A DNA stretch of 64,000 nt from Myxococcus sp. CA023 (GCF_010998615.1 NZ_JAAEAH010000054.1:1-64000); one strand, 5' to 3'; numbered from the stretch's first letter, positions 26,911-36,433 are shown. Notes: generated by a model from the letters alone, not told the origin. Numbers and translations are program-made.

Positions 26911-27879
26911 TCATCCGTTTCCGATGATGTCGAAGGACTGTCCGAGCCCTCGCGCCAGAGCGGCGTCGTAGAGGGCGCGAGCGAGGGCCACGTCCTGGAG
27001 CGCGAGGCCGGTGGAGTCGAAAACGGTGATTTCGGTCGCGCGGGTGCGGCCGGGCTTCTTGCCAGAGACGACTTCACCCAGGGTCCCGGCGATTTGCTCG
27101 GGGTGGAGGAGGCCGTCATGCAGCGGCACGTTGACCTCGCCGGAGTGGAGGGCCTGCTCGGTGTCGTCGATGAAGACGCGGCCTTCGGTGAGCAGGCGCG
27201 CATCCAGCTCCTGCTTGCCGGGGGCGTCAGCGCCCATGGCGTTGATGTGGGCGCCGGGCTGGAACCACTCGCGCTTCACCACGGGGACGCGGGCGGGGGT
27301 GGCGGTGCAGACGATGTCGGCGCCGCAGGCTTCCTGGGTGCTGACGATGCGGCCGCCCTTCTCGGCCTGGAGCGCCTTGGCGGCGGCTTCGGAGGTGTCG
27401 GCGAGCAGCAGCTCCAGACTGTCTCCGAAGAGGGCGCGGTGCGAGTCGATGAGCACGCGAGCCTGCACGCCGCAGCCGACGAGGCCCAGGGTGCGCGGCT
27501 GCTTCTTCGCGAGGAACTTGGAGGCCACGCCGCCCGCGGCGCCGGTGCGCCAGGCGGTGAGCAGGGTGCCATCGAGGATGGCCAGCGGGGAGGCGGTGTC
27601 CGGGTCGCTGAGGATGTAGAGGGCGCGGACGGTGGGCAGGCCGTGCTTCTCCGGGTTGCGCGGATGGGCGTTGACCCACTTCACGCCAGCGGCGCCGTCG
27701 AGGAACGCGGGCATGGCGCGGAAGTCGCCGTCGTAGGAGGGCAGGGACAGGTACACCTTGGGCGGCATCAGCGACTCGCCGAGGCCGTGGGCACGGAAGG
27801 CCCGCTCGACGGCGGTGAGGCCGAGCTCGACGGTGTACAGGCTGCGGAGGTCCTTCGCGCTGAGGATGAGGGTGGGCAT
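26911..27879 (-). CDS. Ornithine cyclodeaminase/mu-crystallin family protein
   Basis: A 322-residue NAD(P)-dependent enzyme of the family that includes ornithine cyclodeaminase, alanine dehydrogenase and pyrroline-2-carboxylate/ketimine reductases. Signatures are MPPKVYLSLP, GVKWVNAHPRNPEKHGLPTV, LTAWRTGAAGGVASKFLAKK and the Rossmann motif LGLVGCGVQARVLIDSH. VFIDDTEQALHSGEVNVPL and EITVFDSTGLALQDVALA follow near the C-terminus. The substrate cannot be fixed from the sequence. DUF4326 is encoded 21 bases upstream on the same strand, so the two may be cotranscribed. Confidence 0.88.
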   Translation of the reverse strand: MPTLILSAKDLRSLYTVELGLTAVERAFRAHGLGESLMPPKVYLSLPSYDGDFRAMPAFLDGAAGVKWVNAHPRNPEKHGLPTVRALYILSDPDTASPLAILDGTLLTAWRTGAAGGVASKFLAKKQPRTLGLVGCGVQARVLIDSHRALFGDSLELLLADTSEAAAKALQAEKGGRIVSTQEACGADIVCTATPARVPVVKREWFQPGAHINAMGADAPGKQELDARLLTEGRVFIDDTEQALHSGEVNVPLHDGLLHPEQIAGTLGEVVSGKKPGRTRATEITVFDSTGLALQDVALARALYDAALARGLGQSFDIIGNG

Positions 27880-27900
27880 GGCGGCGCTACATAGCGCCCC

Positions 27901-28326
27901 CTACTCCGGCTGCGCATCCACCCACTCCGCCAGGATGTCCGCGTGGCAGGGGCCGGGCTTGCACCAGCAGCCCAGGTGTTTGCCACGCAACGTCAGCACG
28001 GCGGCGCGGTAGTCCGCGTCATGCCGGGTGCGCAGCGCCAGGTACCAGCGGAACGCGTCGAAGGCGTCCTCCTCCGGCCCCATGCGGCGCAGGGCTTCCT
28101 GGCGGATGCGCTCCTGCTCCGCCTCCGGAAGCGTCCCCAGCCACGGCGCGAAGTAGGTGCGCAGCATGGCGCCTGGAGTGCGCACGCCTCCGGGCTTGAA
28201 GGGGTTGCCGAAGCGGCCGGGCACCGGGTTGAGCGGGCTCGGCTTCGCATAGGCGCGGAAGGCCCGGCCCACGTACACGTCGCAGCCGTCGTGGACATGG
28301 ACCGCCGTGGTGCGCGTCACGGTCAT
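27901..28326 (-). CDS. DUF4326 domain protein
   Basis: A 141-residue protein with the DUF4326 pattern: an early VHVHDGCDVYVGRAFRAY, the small-ligand-site-like PVPGRFGNPFKPG, and the C-terminal cluster LRGKHLGCWCKPGPCHADIL with three cysteines and a histidine that may bind metal. Function is unknown; this family often occurs in phages and accessory loci. It overlaps no neighbour. Confidence 0.85.
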   Translation of the reverse strand: MTVTRTTAVHVHDGCDVYVGRAFRAYAKPSPLNPVPGRFGNPFKPGGVRTPGAMLRTYFAPWLGTLPEAEQERIRQEALRRMGPEEDAFDAFRWYLALRTRHDADYRAAVLTLRGKHLGCWCKPGPCHADILAEWVDAQPE

Positions 28327-28345
28327 CGGCGTGGCCTCGCGGACG

Positions 28346-28624
28346 CTACTTCTTGCGCTTCTTGCCCGCGGCGGGCGCGACGACGGGCTCCGGGGGCTTC
28401 TCCGCGGCGGCCTTCAGCGTGTCGCGCTCCTCCAGCACCTTCGCCAGCTGCCCCTCCAGCTCGCTGACGCGCTCCTTCAACGTCGCGTTCTCCCCGCGCA
28501 GCGTGTCCGCGTCCTTGCGCAGCGTGTTTGCCTCCACGCGCGCCCGCGTCAGCTCGCGCGACGACGTGCAACCCACGGCGAGGGGAACCACCGCCAGCGA
28601 CACCACCGTCATCCATGCCTTCAT
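28346..28624 (-). CDS. Small coiled-coil lipoprotein
   Basis: 92 residues with a lipoprotein signal ending LAVGC (Cys19), then a heptad-rich coiled coil (about 25-70: LRKDADTLRGENATLKERVS) and a proline/lysine tail ending GKKRKK. It resembles Lpp/SlyB-type spacer lipoproteins in form only. The lysine-rich tail could contact peptidoglycan or nucleoprotein; there is no direct evidence for either. Confidence 0.75.
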   Translation of the reverse strand: MKAWMTVVSLAVVPLAVGCTSSRELTRARVEANTLRKDADTLRGENATLKERVSELEGQLAKVLEERDTLKAAAEKPPEPVVAPAAGKKRKK

Positions 28625-28726
28625 GTGATTCAGCTCCTGGACGCCCGGGCCCAGGGCCTTGAGCCCAGTCGGCCCGGCGTCGTGGCGCGGAGCGTAGGCA
28701 TGGAGCCCGCGTCACAGGAAGCCGCG

Positions 28727-29470
28727 TCAATTGGTTGTATCTCCAACGACACTGTCGCGGACCTCTTGAATCCAGACGTGCTCCAGGCCCCAGGTGAAGA
28801 GCAGCCGATGCTTGGAGAGGACGGTGAAGCCCGGCGCCTCCACGGGCCGCGTCACCGTGAGGATGCGCGTGCCGGGGCGGCAGGTGCGGAATCGCTCCAC
28901 CAGCCGGGCCCGCGTCTGTGGCGTCAGCGCCGTCCAGTTGGTGAAGACATGGGTGGCGTCCTGGAGGTCCGCGCGGGTCGCGTCGCCCACGATGAGCTGT
29001 GCGCCTGCCTTCTCCACGGATTTTCGGGCCAGGTCCACGTGGTGCTGCATCAACTCCACGCCGCGAGCCTCCGCGCCCAGCCAGCGCGCGGCCAGCAGCG
29101 TGCGGCCCCGTCCCGCGCCCAGGTCCACCAGCCTTGAGCCCGGACCCAGGCAGGCCTTCCGGAAGAGCCACACCCCCGTGTGCACCGGCATCTCGCCGTA
29201 CATCAGTTCCTTGAAAATCTGCCCGCTCGCCTGGAGCACGCGTGTCGTTTCGAAGGAGCGCTTCAGGCGGTAGGGCGACACGCGCACCTCGTGCAGCCAC
29301 AGGCTCAGGTAGGGCGGGAGCAGCCGGGGCCGGCGCAGCAGCACCAGGACGTCACCGAGCCGGGTGAACAGCTCGATGAACACGATGCTGATGCGCAGGA
29401 CGACCAGTGCCGGCAGGGACATGCCGTAGTCGTCGTCCTGCTCGGGCGGGGGAGAGGGGGGCTCCGTCAC
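28727..29470 (-). CDS. Class I SAM-dependent methyltransferase-like protein
   Basis: A 247-residue protein with an N-terminal hydrophobic segment (MSLPALVVLRISIVFIELFT, residues 17-36), then a Rossmann methyltransferase fold: motif I LVDLGAGRGRTLLAARWLG, acidic ARGVELMQHHVDLARKSVEK, and IVGDATRADL. The loop HVFTNWTALT stands where many DOT1/KsgA-like enzymes have a catalytic NPP-type motif, and it is not canonical. The substrate is unknown. The membrane segment suggests anchoring at the inner membrane. Confidence 0.75.
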   Translation of the reverse strand: MTEPPSPPPEQDDDYGMSLPALVVLRISIVFIELFTRLGDVLVLLRRPRLLPPYLSLWLHEVRVSPYRLKRSFETTRVLQASGQIFKELMYGEMPVHTGVWLFRKACLGPGSRLVDLGAGRGRTLLAARWLGAEARGVELMQHHVDLARKSVEKAGAQLIVGDATRADLQDATHVFTNWTALTPQTRARLVERFRTCRPGTRILTVTRPVEAPGFTVLSKHRLLFTWGLEHVWIQEVRDSVVGDTTN

Positions 29471-29526
29471 GGTTCCTCGGAGTTCGTGAGGATAGCACTC
29501 CGAGGAACAGCGCCCGTTGCTTCGCG

Positions 29527-32500
29527 TCAGCGGATGCGCAGCAGCGTGGTGTGGGTGCCGAGGATGCCGCTCCCGGTGAGCACCTCGGGGACGCCGTCGT
29601 GGTCGACGTCCAACAGCACCAGCTCGTGTGGGGTGTTCAGCGTTCCGAAGCAGCTGGCGGTGCCGAAGCTCGCGTAACCCCAGGAGGGCAGGACGCAGAC
29701 GGCGTGGTGCTCGGGGGATGCGATGAGCAGTTCGGGGAAGCCATCCCCGTCCAGGTCCCTGGCGGTGAGGTGTCCGCCATGAGCCCCGAGGCGCGCGGGT
29801 TGCCCTCTGTAGAAGCTGAAGTTGCCCGAGCTGATGATGGGGAGGACGCCGTCCAGCATGCTCTGGCAGGACACCACCAGGTCCACGAGTCCGTCGCCGT
29901 TCAGGTCCTCGGCCACGATGCCAGCGGGGTTGCAGGATGGGATGAGCGGCGTGAACTCACTCCGCCGGACCAGCGTGCCATTGGCGCGGCCCTCGAACAT
30001 GAGCAGTTCGAAGGTCGGATACGTCCTCCGCACCACCACCAGGTCCGTCTGGCCATCCTGGTTCAGGTCTCGTGAGAGGAGCAGGGGGCGCGAGGAGTAG
30101 GTGGCGAGCACGCCGCCGTGCGCGAAGGTGCCATCCCCTTCGTTGCGCAGCAGCCGCAACTCGACGGAATCAAACTCGCCCTCCCTGCGTGACAGGTCGA
30201 TGACCACGTCCAGGTCGCCGTCCCCATCCACGTCTCCCGTGACGAGATGGTGCGTGCTCAACGCCGTGAAGTCCTCTCCCAGGGACAGCACCTCACCCGG
30301 GCGGAAGGTTCCATCTCCGTTGCCTCGCAGCAGCACGAGCGACTGTCCGTAGGGGGGCACGTTCTGGCGCGTGAGCGCGAGCACGTCCACCGTCGGACCT
30401 GCGTCGAAGCGGCCCGCCAGGAGCTTCCACGCCTCCTCCGGGAGCGTGAAGGGGCCACGCAGCACGAGCCCACCTTCCGCGCGCGTGAGGTGCACCTGGA
30501 GGCTGCCCTCCACCCGGGACGCCACATCGTCCTGGCCATCTCCGTCGAAGTCGCCGGTGACGAAGAGCGCGCCCATGGCCGGGAGCGTGGGTGCCTCCAA
30601 ATCCCTCAGCACGCGCACGGTCTGCTCCATCCCGGAGAGCACGGCCAGGTCCGGCTTGCCACTGCCGTCGAAGTCTCCCGCCACCAGTCGTGAGGGATAC
30701 CGTCCCGCGGGCAGCGTGCGAGGCTCGAAGGTGCCATCGCCGCGTCCCTGGAAGAGGGTGACGGTGTTCGCATCCGCGTGCGTGTAGGCCAGGTCCTGCC
30801 GTCCGTCTCCGTCGAGGTCACCGGAGATGAGGTGGCTCTGCGCGCCGAAGCTGTGCCAGGTGTGTTGATGCAGGCGCAGGGGAGCGGCGAACCGGCCGTT
30901 GCCGTCACCTTGCAGCAAGTGGATGGCGGACTCGCTCTGGCCCACCACGAGGGCCGCGATGTCCAGGTGGCCATCCCCGTTGAAGTCGGCGGCCGTGGCG
31001 AAGGGGGTATTGCCCTCCAGCGAACCCATGTGCTCGGACGCGAAGGTGAGCGAGCCCCGGCCGTAGAAGGCCTGGATGGCATCTCCGATGACCACCAGGT
31101 CCAGGCGCCCGTCGTTGTCGAAGTCCCCGGCGACCACGGCGCCTCGTGCCTGGTGGTGGAGCTTGGGGCCCTCGAAGGCAACTGTCAGTCTGCCTCCGTC
31201 CGTGTGGCGCATGACGACGACTCGGGTGGGCAGGGAGACCACGACCTCGGGCGTTCCGTCGCCATCCAGGTCTCGCACCACGGGCGGGGGGAGGTCGTAG
31301 GTTTGGTCGCGGTTGTTTTGGTTCGGGATGGGGTTGTAGGTGCGCGCTTCGAAGGAGCCCTGTCCCTGACCGCGCATGACGTAGACGCCTGGGCTGGAGG
31401 ATGCGTTGGCTGAAACGAGGTCCAACACGCCATCCTGGTCCACGTCGGCGGCGACCAGGTGCTTGCCGCTCATCAGCATGTTGGGCTGGGCGTTCTGGAA
31501 CTCGAGGCCGCCATTGCCCAGCCCGCGGAGCAAGCGCACGTCGGCGTTGGCGTCGTGAAGCACGGCGATGTCCGGCTTGCCGTCCTGGTTGAAGTCACCG
31601 AGCGCCGTGCCGTACGTCTTTCCCGCGGAGTACTGGGGCATCGTCTGCACGGGGCTGGAGTCCAGGTCCACCTCGCAGCGCATCTCCGGCGCGGTCAGTG
31701 CCACGGCGTGCGTGCGCGTCGCGGGTGCAGTACCGGGGACAGTGGCGGTGATGCGAACCCGGGCCGTCGGCGCGGCGCCCGGCACATCCTTGGGGCGGTT
31801 CCAGCGGAAGGTGTGCGCGGTTCCCTGCGCGGAGGCCTCAAGCGCCACCAGGCCGGACGCGCGTTCGTAATAGGAGTCCCCCGCCTGGGTCGCGCGGGTG
31901 AACGTCCCACTGCCCGTGGCATCGAACTCCACAAGGACGTCGGCGCGCTCCCCGTCCACCTGCCGCAGCGTGTAGGTCACCGGCTGGCAGCCACGGACCG
32001 CCGAGGGAATGTCGAACTGGGTAACTTCCACGGGGGCAGGCTGTGTCTTCACGGGCGCGCCAGCCGTGGCTGCGGGGCTGTCACCCACGGCGTTGTGCGC
32101 CACCACCGAGACTGTCTGGGCCTTCTTGCTGGGCACGTTCTCCAGCACGGCGCTGTGCGCGTCCGCGTTCACCGCCAAGTTCACACCTGAAGGTTGGGCC
32201 ACCACGGTGTAGCCGGTGAGGCTGGAACGTCCGTCGGACGCCGGAGGCTCCCAGGTCACGGTGAGCGAGCGCATGCCCGGCTCGGTCTGGACGGAGGTGG
32301 GCACGCTCGGCGGTGCGTGCGTGCGCGCGGAAGCCGTGCTGGCATCAACTCCCTGGCCCACGTCGTTCCGCGCCGCCACGGTGAAGGTGTACTCGGTGTC
32401 GTTCTGGAGGTCCGTGAAGGTGGCTTCGTTGGCCTCGCTGTCCACCTGCTGCGTGGCGCCACCGGGCGCGGCCGTCACCACGTAGCCGGAGACGGGCAGG

Positions 32501-33333
32501 CCGCCGGTATCCTCGGGCGGCTGCCAGGAGACGGTCGCCGCGCGCACGCCGGGCGTGGCGGCCACGGACACGGGCGCACCGGGCCGGGCGGCGGGGACCA
32601 CGGACGCGGACTCAGTGGACGCGGGGCCCGCGCCCACCACGTTCACCGCGTGCACGGTGAAGGTGGAGGCCACGCCGTTCGTCAGTCCGCCGATGTTGGC
32701 CGTCAGCACGGGGCCGTCCGACGCGATGCTCGCGCCGCTCGGGAGGGCCGTCACCACGTAGTGGAGGACGGAGCGCCCACCGTCAGACGTGGGGGCGTTC
32801 CAGGTGACGCGCACCTGCCGGTCTCCGCGCTCCACCGCGAGGGCCACGGGCGCGGTGGGGACATCCGGCAGGCTCACGGCGTCCACGCCCGTTGTCGGGC
32901 TCACACCCACGGCGTTCCGCGCGGCGATGGTGAAGCGGTAGGTGCCGCCGGCGCGCAGGCCGGTGACGCGCGCGGTGGTTCCCTCCACCTGGACCTGGAT
33001 GCCGTCATCGAGGGGCTCGACGCCCACGTCGTAGCCGGTAATCGCGCTGCCGCCAGTCTGCGCGGGTTCGAACCAGGTGAGCGTCACCATTCCCGGGTCG
33101 GGCATCGCGGACACCTGGCGCGGTGCGGACGGCGCGGTGGGCTTGGGCGGCTGGAGTTGTTCGCACCGGGCGGCATCCGCCACGCAGACGTTGGCGTCGG
33201 GGCAGCACGTCCAGCCGTCGGTGCAGGGACAAGGCCGCTCACCCTCGTTCACGGGGTTGATGCAGCCGGAGAACAGCAAGGCGCCGAGCACCAGGCTCAG
33301 GACGCGGGAAGGAAGCCGAGGAGATGTCTTCAT
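29527..33333 (-). CDS. Large Fn3 / FG-GAP repeat lipoprotein
   Basis: 1268 residues from the ATG at 33333. The signal peptide has a lipobox (LVLGALLFSGC, Cys24). A short cysteine-rich patch (CPCTDGWTCCPDANVCVADAARC) is followed by about five fibronectin type III domains (residues about 65-470, each with VTWxxPxxxGG and YxFTVxAxNxVG patterns), a linker, and at least 13 FG-GAP/VCBS repeats with Asp-rich Ca2+ loops (DFNQDGKPDIAVL, DVDGDGDLDVVI and others) that likely form a beta-propeller. This is a surface or periplasmic adhesive/sensor architecture. It lies 40 bases downstream of the caspase-like gene and is probably the fourth gene of the sigma-factor operon. Confidence 0.9.
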   Translation of the reverse strand: MKTSPRLPSRVLSLVLGALLFSGCINPVNEGERPCPCTDGWTCCPDANVCVADAARCEQLQPPKPTAPSAPRQVSAMPDPGMVTLTWFEPAQTGGSAITGYDVGVEPLDDGIQVQVEGTTARVTGLRAGGTYRFTIAARNAVGVSPTTGVDAVSLPDVPTAPVALAVERGDRQVRVTWNAPTSDGGRSVLHYVVTALPSGASIASDGPVLTANIGGLTNGVASTFTVHAVNVVGAGPASTESASVVPAARPGAPVSVAATPGVRAATVSWQPPEDTGGLPVSGYVVTAAPGGATQQVDSEANEATFTDLQNDTEYTFTVAARNDVGQGVDASTASARTHAPPSVPTSVQTEPGMRSLTVTWEPPASDGRSSLTGYTVVAQPSGVNLAVNADAHSAVLENVPSKKAQTVSVVAHNAVGDSPAATAGAPVKTQPAPVEVTQFDIPSAVRGCQPVTYTLRQVDGERADVLVEFDATGSGTFTRATQAGDSYYERASGLVALEASAQGTAHTFRWNRPKDVPGAAPTARVRITATVPGTAPATRTHAVALTAPEMRCEVDLDSSPVQTMPQYSAGKTYGTALGDFNQDGKPDIAVLHDANADVRLLRGLGNGGLEFQNAQPNMLMSGKHLVAADVDQDGVLDLVSANASSSPGVYVMRGQGQGSFEARTYNPIPNQNNRDQTYDLPPPVVRDLDGDGTPEVVVSLPTRVVVMRHTDGGRLTVAFEGPKLHHQARGAVVAGDFDNDGRLDLVVIGDAIQAFYGRGSLTFASEHMGSLEGNTPFATAADFNGDGHLDIAALVVGQSESAIHLLQGDGNGRFAAPLRLHQHTWHSFGAQSHLISGDLDGDGRQDLAYTHADANTVTLFQGRGDGTFEPRTLPAGRYPSRLVAGDFDGSGKPDLAVLSGMEQTVRVLRDLEAPTLPAMGALFVTGDFDGDGQDDVASRVEGSLQVHLTRAEGGLVLRGPFTLPEEAWKLLAGRFDAGPTVDVLALTRQNVPPYGQSLVLLRGNGDGTFRPGEVLSLGEDFTALSTHHLVTGDVDGDGDLDVVIDLSRREGEFDSVELRLLRNEGDGTFAHGGVLATYSSRPLLLSRDLNQDGQTDLVVVRRTYPTFELLMFEGRANGTLVRRSEFTPLIPSCNPAGIVAEDLNGDGLVDLVVSCQSMLDGVLPIISSGNFSFYRGQPARLGAHGGHLTARDLDGDGFPELLIASPEHHAVCVLPSWGYASFGTASCFGTLNTPHELVLLDVDHDGVPEVLTGSGILGTHTTLLRIR

Positions 33334-33373
33334 TTCAAGCTTCACAACGAAAGGAGCTCGCGCCTTGGACGAA

Positions 33374-34957
33374 TCAGAATGCGCCCGTGAGGCCCAGGGC
33401 CGCGCCATCCGAGCTCAGGGTGGCCAGCGGCACTGTGTCCGTATCCGGCCACAGGAAGAGCAGCGCGCCGCTCAGCACCGCCGCGCCGCCCAGTCCGTAG
33501 AGCACGCCACTGGTGGTGTTGTAGGCGCGGATGCGGCGGTTGCGCGCGGCGGCTTCCTGCTGCGACAGGTCGGGCGAGACGCTGCTACGAATGTCACGAG
33601 CCTCCAACGTGGCCCACATACCCACGCCCGCGGAGGCCACGCCCAGCGCCAGTGCGCCCCAGCCGAGCTGCTTCCGGAGGCTCCCTGCGTCGGAGACCTC
33701 CGTCAGCGTCAGGGGTGGCGGCGCCCGGAACTCGAAGCCCGCGACGGTGTCGCTGCCGAAGGGCAGGGTGAAGATGTGCTGGAAGGACGCGTGCGCGGCG
33801 CCACGTGACGCCACGCGGGGCGCTTCGGCGGACAGGGACTCCAGCCGCACGACGTCTTGCGCGGTGGGGAGCGCGTACTCCTGTGCTTCATCACCCACGC
33901 GCCGCAGGAAGACAGGGCCGCGAGGAGGCGGGCGCAGCAGGCGCAGGGACTGGCCTTGCGCGTTGTGGAACTCGGCCAGGCGCACGCCGTTGGCGTCCTC
34001 CAGCAGGTAGTGCGCGCCCTGGGCGCCGTCGACCTCGAGCCGCCGCTCCATCCCCGGGCGCAGGTCCACCAGCAACTCGGAGCCCTTGGGCGGCCGAGCG
34101 TGGAGCTGGGGGCGGAAGCGCTCGTTCGGAATGGCCGCGTTGGCGCGCTCCACGAAGGCGGCGATTTCGCGGTAGCTCACTTGCCCGTCACCGTCCGCAT
34201 CCGCCGCGCCGAAGAGGCCCGAGCGCACCTCGTGGTTGAAGACACCGGCCTCGAAGGCCTCCCACTCGTGGCTCTCGCGAGCGGACGAGGTGGACAGCAG
34301 GAGGCCCACGTTGTCCGCCAGCGCCAGGCCCACCGCGCGCGTGAAGCCCGCGGGCAGAGGACGCCGCTGTCCGCCGGGCCCACGGCTGTAGGCCAGGAAG
34401 TACGAGTAGCACGCGTCGACGATGAGGTGGACGCGGTCGGCGCCGAGCTTCCCCACCACGTCCGAGGACAGCATCTGCCCGGTGAGAGGACCGTCCTCCA
34501 GGCTGACGTAGCCCTCGCCGTTGCGCACGTTCCCGTGGCCCGCGTAGACGACGTAGGCCACCGTCTCCACGCCACGGCTGCGCGCGAGGGCGATGTCCTC
34601 GCCCAGCTTTTTCACGGAGGAGGCCAGCTCCGGGTGCTTGGGGTCCAGGGCCTCGGCGGCGGCCTGCGGGTGCAGTCGGCGCGTGTTGTCGTCCATGCGC
34701 GCGAGCAGGTATGTGCGCGCGCCGAGCATGCGGAACAGGTCCAGGTATCGCGCGGCATCGTCATCCGCGAAGCGCAGCGCGGGCTGGTCCGGCTCGTGGC
34801 TGCGATTGACGCCGATGATGAGCGCGAAGGAGGCGGTGCGCGGCGGCGTCGCGGCCTCCAAGGACACTGTGCGCGGATGAGGCGGGATGGCCTCCGTCAT
34901 GGAGGTCCCCGTGGCCACCACCGGAAGCAGGGCGAAAAGCAGGACGGCGAATCTCAT
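33374..34957 (-). CDS. Exported caspase-like (peptidase C14) protein
   Basis: The ATG at 34957 gives a signal peptide (RFAVLLFALLPVVATG) and 527 residues. The caspase fold has its histidine in VVYAGHGNV (His141) and its cysteine in LIVDACYSYF (Cys183), the usual catalytic dyad. An EF-hand-like loop (DADGDGQVSYREI) follows at about 255. The C-terminal half has beta-strands and two hydrophobic spans near the end (GALALGVASAGVGMWA and VLYGLGGAAVLSGALLFL). Its start codon overlaps the stop of the anti-sigma gene (ATGA), so translation is coupled. The export signal puts the protease on the same side of the membrane as the anti-sigma factor's outer domain. Confidence 0.9.
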   Translation of the reverse strand: MRFAVLLFALLPVVATGTSMTEAIPPHPRTVSLEAATPPRTASFALIIGVNRSHEPDQPALRFADDDAARYLDLFRMLGARTYLLARMDDNTRRLHPQAAAEALDPKHPELASSVKKLGEDIALARSRGVETVAYVVYAGHGNVRNGEGYVSLEDGPLTGQMLSSDVVGKLGADRVHLIVDACYSYFLAYSRGPGGQRRPLPAGFTRAVGLALADNVGLLLSTSSARESHEWEAFEAGVFNHEVRSGLFGAADADGDGQVSYREIAAFVERANAAIPNERFRPQLHARPPKGSELLVDLRPGMERRLEVDGAQGAHYLLEDANGVRLAEFHNAQGQSLRLLRPPPRGPVFLRRVGDEAQEYALPTAQDVVRLESLSAEAPRVASRGAAHASFQHIFTLPFGSDTVAGFEFRAPPPLTLTEVSDAGSLRKQLGWGALALGVASAGVGMWATLEARDIRSSVSPDLSQQEAAARNRRIRAYNTTSGVLYGLGGAAVLSGALLFLWPDTDTVPLATLSSDGAALGLTGAF

Positions 34958-35754
34958 GGGATGACCTGGAGCTGGAGCGAGGTGACATCCGCGCCGGCGG
35001 GGAGCACGGTGTCGAGGTCGCCCTGCTCCACGAGCGACTCCATCTGTCTCACGGTGAGCGGCGACTCCAGGAAGACGGCGTGAAGGGTGAGGGCCCCGGG
35101 CGCGAGCGGATGAGAGATGGCTTCGGGTAATTCGCGCAAGGTGTCCCCATCGGGGATGGGAATGGCCGAGGGGTTGCTCATCGGGTCGGTCCAGCTCGGG
35201 TGGTACCAGTAGACGCGGCCCGCGGTGTCCCGGGCGAAGACCATGAGGAAGCGGTGCGCGTCGGGGTTGCGGAAGGCGAAGGCCAGCTCCTGCTCGGGCC
35301 GCAGCGTTGGGCCTAGCAGGGTGGTGTGGCCACCGGGCGTCAAGGCGTAGGCGAGCAGCCGCGCCTGGGCCGCCGCATTGCCTGCGCCCCGGGCGGTGAA
35401 GCCCGTGTCGTCGGTGGCGGCGGAGGGCAGGCGGACCACGAGCATCGCGAGGCAGGCCACCGCCACGGGAACCAGCGCGAGGTGCCACCAGCGCGGCGCG
35501 TTGGCGCGCGCATCCGATGCGCGCCCCTCGGGCCGTGGAAGCGCGGACGCGCCGAGCCCCAATCCCCGGGCCAGCCGTGTCCGCGCATCCGGAGCGGAAG
35601 GGTCCATCCGGGCGAGGAGGAGCTGGCGCTCATAGCGTTCGCGGCAGTGGGCGCAGTCCGGGAGGTGCTCGCGCATGCGCCGTTCATCCGGAGGGGTGAT
35701 TTGCCCGGAGAAGTGACGGTCGACGAGGGGGAGGATGTCGCAGGAGGGGCTCAT
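34954..35754 (-). CDS. Zinc-finger anti-sigma factor with periplasmic DUF4384-like domain
   Basis: 266 residues. The N-terminal zf-HC2 motif is HLPDCAHC (H-x3-C-x2-C), typical of ECF anti-sigma factors. One membrane helix (WWHLALVPVAVACLAMLVVR, about 88-107) separates it from an exported domain reading LRPEQELAFAFRNPDAHRFL with VYWYHPSWTD after it. This resembles DUF4384, a domain often found with caspase-like proteins; that match is by eye. The gene overlaps the sigma gene upstream and the caspase gene downstream by ATGA at both ends, so the three are tightly coupled. Confidence 0.85.
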   Translation of the reverse strand: MSPSCDILPLVDRHFSGQITPPDERRMREHLPDCAHCRERYERQLLLARMDPSAPDARTRLARGLGLGASALPRPEGRASDARANAPRWWHLALVPVAVACLAMLVVRLPSAATDDTGFTARGAGNAAAQARLLAYALTPGGHTTLLGPTLRPEQELAFAFRNPDAHRFLMVFARDTAGRVYWYHPSWTDPMSNPSAIPIPDGDTLRELPEAISHPLAPGALTLHAVFLESPLTVRQMESLVEQGDLDTVLPAGADVTSLQLQVIP

Positions 35755-36389
35755 CGGGCCTCCGGGGTGAGGAGGAACTTCTTGAGGAGCTGGCGGACGC
35801 GCAGCTCCTGGTAGGCCAGGGTGGTGCGGCGCATGCGCAGGGCGGTGGCAGCCTCGCGCTGACTGAGCTGGCGCACGAAGCGGGCCTCGAAGACGGGGGC
35901 CCACTTGGGAGGCAGGCATTCCTGGCGGAAGCGCTCCACCAGGAGGCTGGCGTCGAGCCCTGGCTCGGGGGGAGCCGGGTCCTCGGACGCTGAGGACTCC
36001 ACGGCGAGCCGGGCCAGGGCGTCCGACTCACGCCGCTGGCGGCGCAGCCGGTCCACGGCGAGGTTGTGGGAGAGGATGTGCAGCCATCCCGCCAGGGAGC
36101 CACCCTGGAAGGAGCGGCGCGCGGCCTCATCGGACACGAGCCGGAGGAAGACGTCGTGAACCACGGTCTCCGCGTCCACTGCCGGGAGGATGCGAGCGGC
36201 GGAGCGGTACACCGTGTCGAAGTGGTCCCGGTAGCAGGCGTTGAGGACCCGGGCGTCCCCGGCATGGAACCGGGCAAGCCACTGGCGTGCCTCCGCCGAG
36301 GTGTCGTCGCTCAAGGGGCCACGTCTGGAGGGGCCTGCAGGGTCCACGAAATGCCCAACGTCCGGGGCGGGGAAAATGGACGAAACCAT
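35751..36389 (-). CDS. ECF-like RNA polymerase sigma factor
   Basis: 212 residues if the ATG at 36389 is used. Region 2 is YRSAARILPAVDAETVVHDV and GWLHILSHNLAVDRLRRQRR; region 4 is ARFVRQLSQREAATALRMRR followed by TTLAYQELRVRQLLKKFL. Between them is an acidic linker (SSASEDPAPPEPG). The first 40 residues before region 2 are not conserved-looking, so a later start is possible. It heads a minus-strand operon with its anti-sigma factor, a caspase-like protease and an FG-GAP lipoprotein. Its target promoters are unknown and may include its own. Confidence 0.85.
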   Translation of the reverse strand: MVSSIFPAPDVGHFVDPAGPSRRGPLSDDTSAEARQWLARFHAGDARVLNACYRDHFDTVYRSAARILPAVDAETVVHDVFLRLVSDEAARRSFQGGSLAGWLHILSHNLAVDRLRRQRRESDALARLAVESSASEDPAPPEPGLDASLLVERFRQECLPPKWAPVFEARFVRQLSQREAATALRMRRTTLAYQELRVRQLLKKFLLTPEAR

Positions 36390-36433
36390 TTTCGGGCGGG
36401 CTCCGGAAAAGGAACCCGCCCGGGCGTGGAGAC

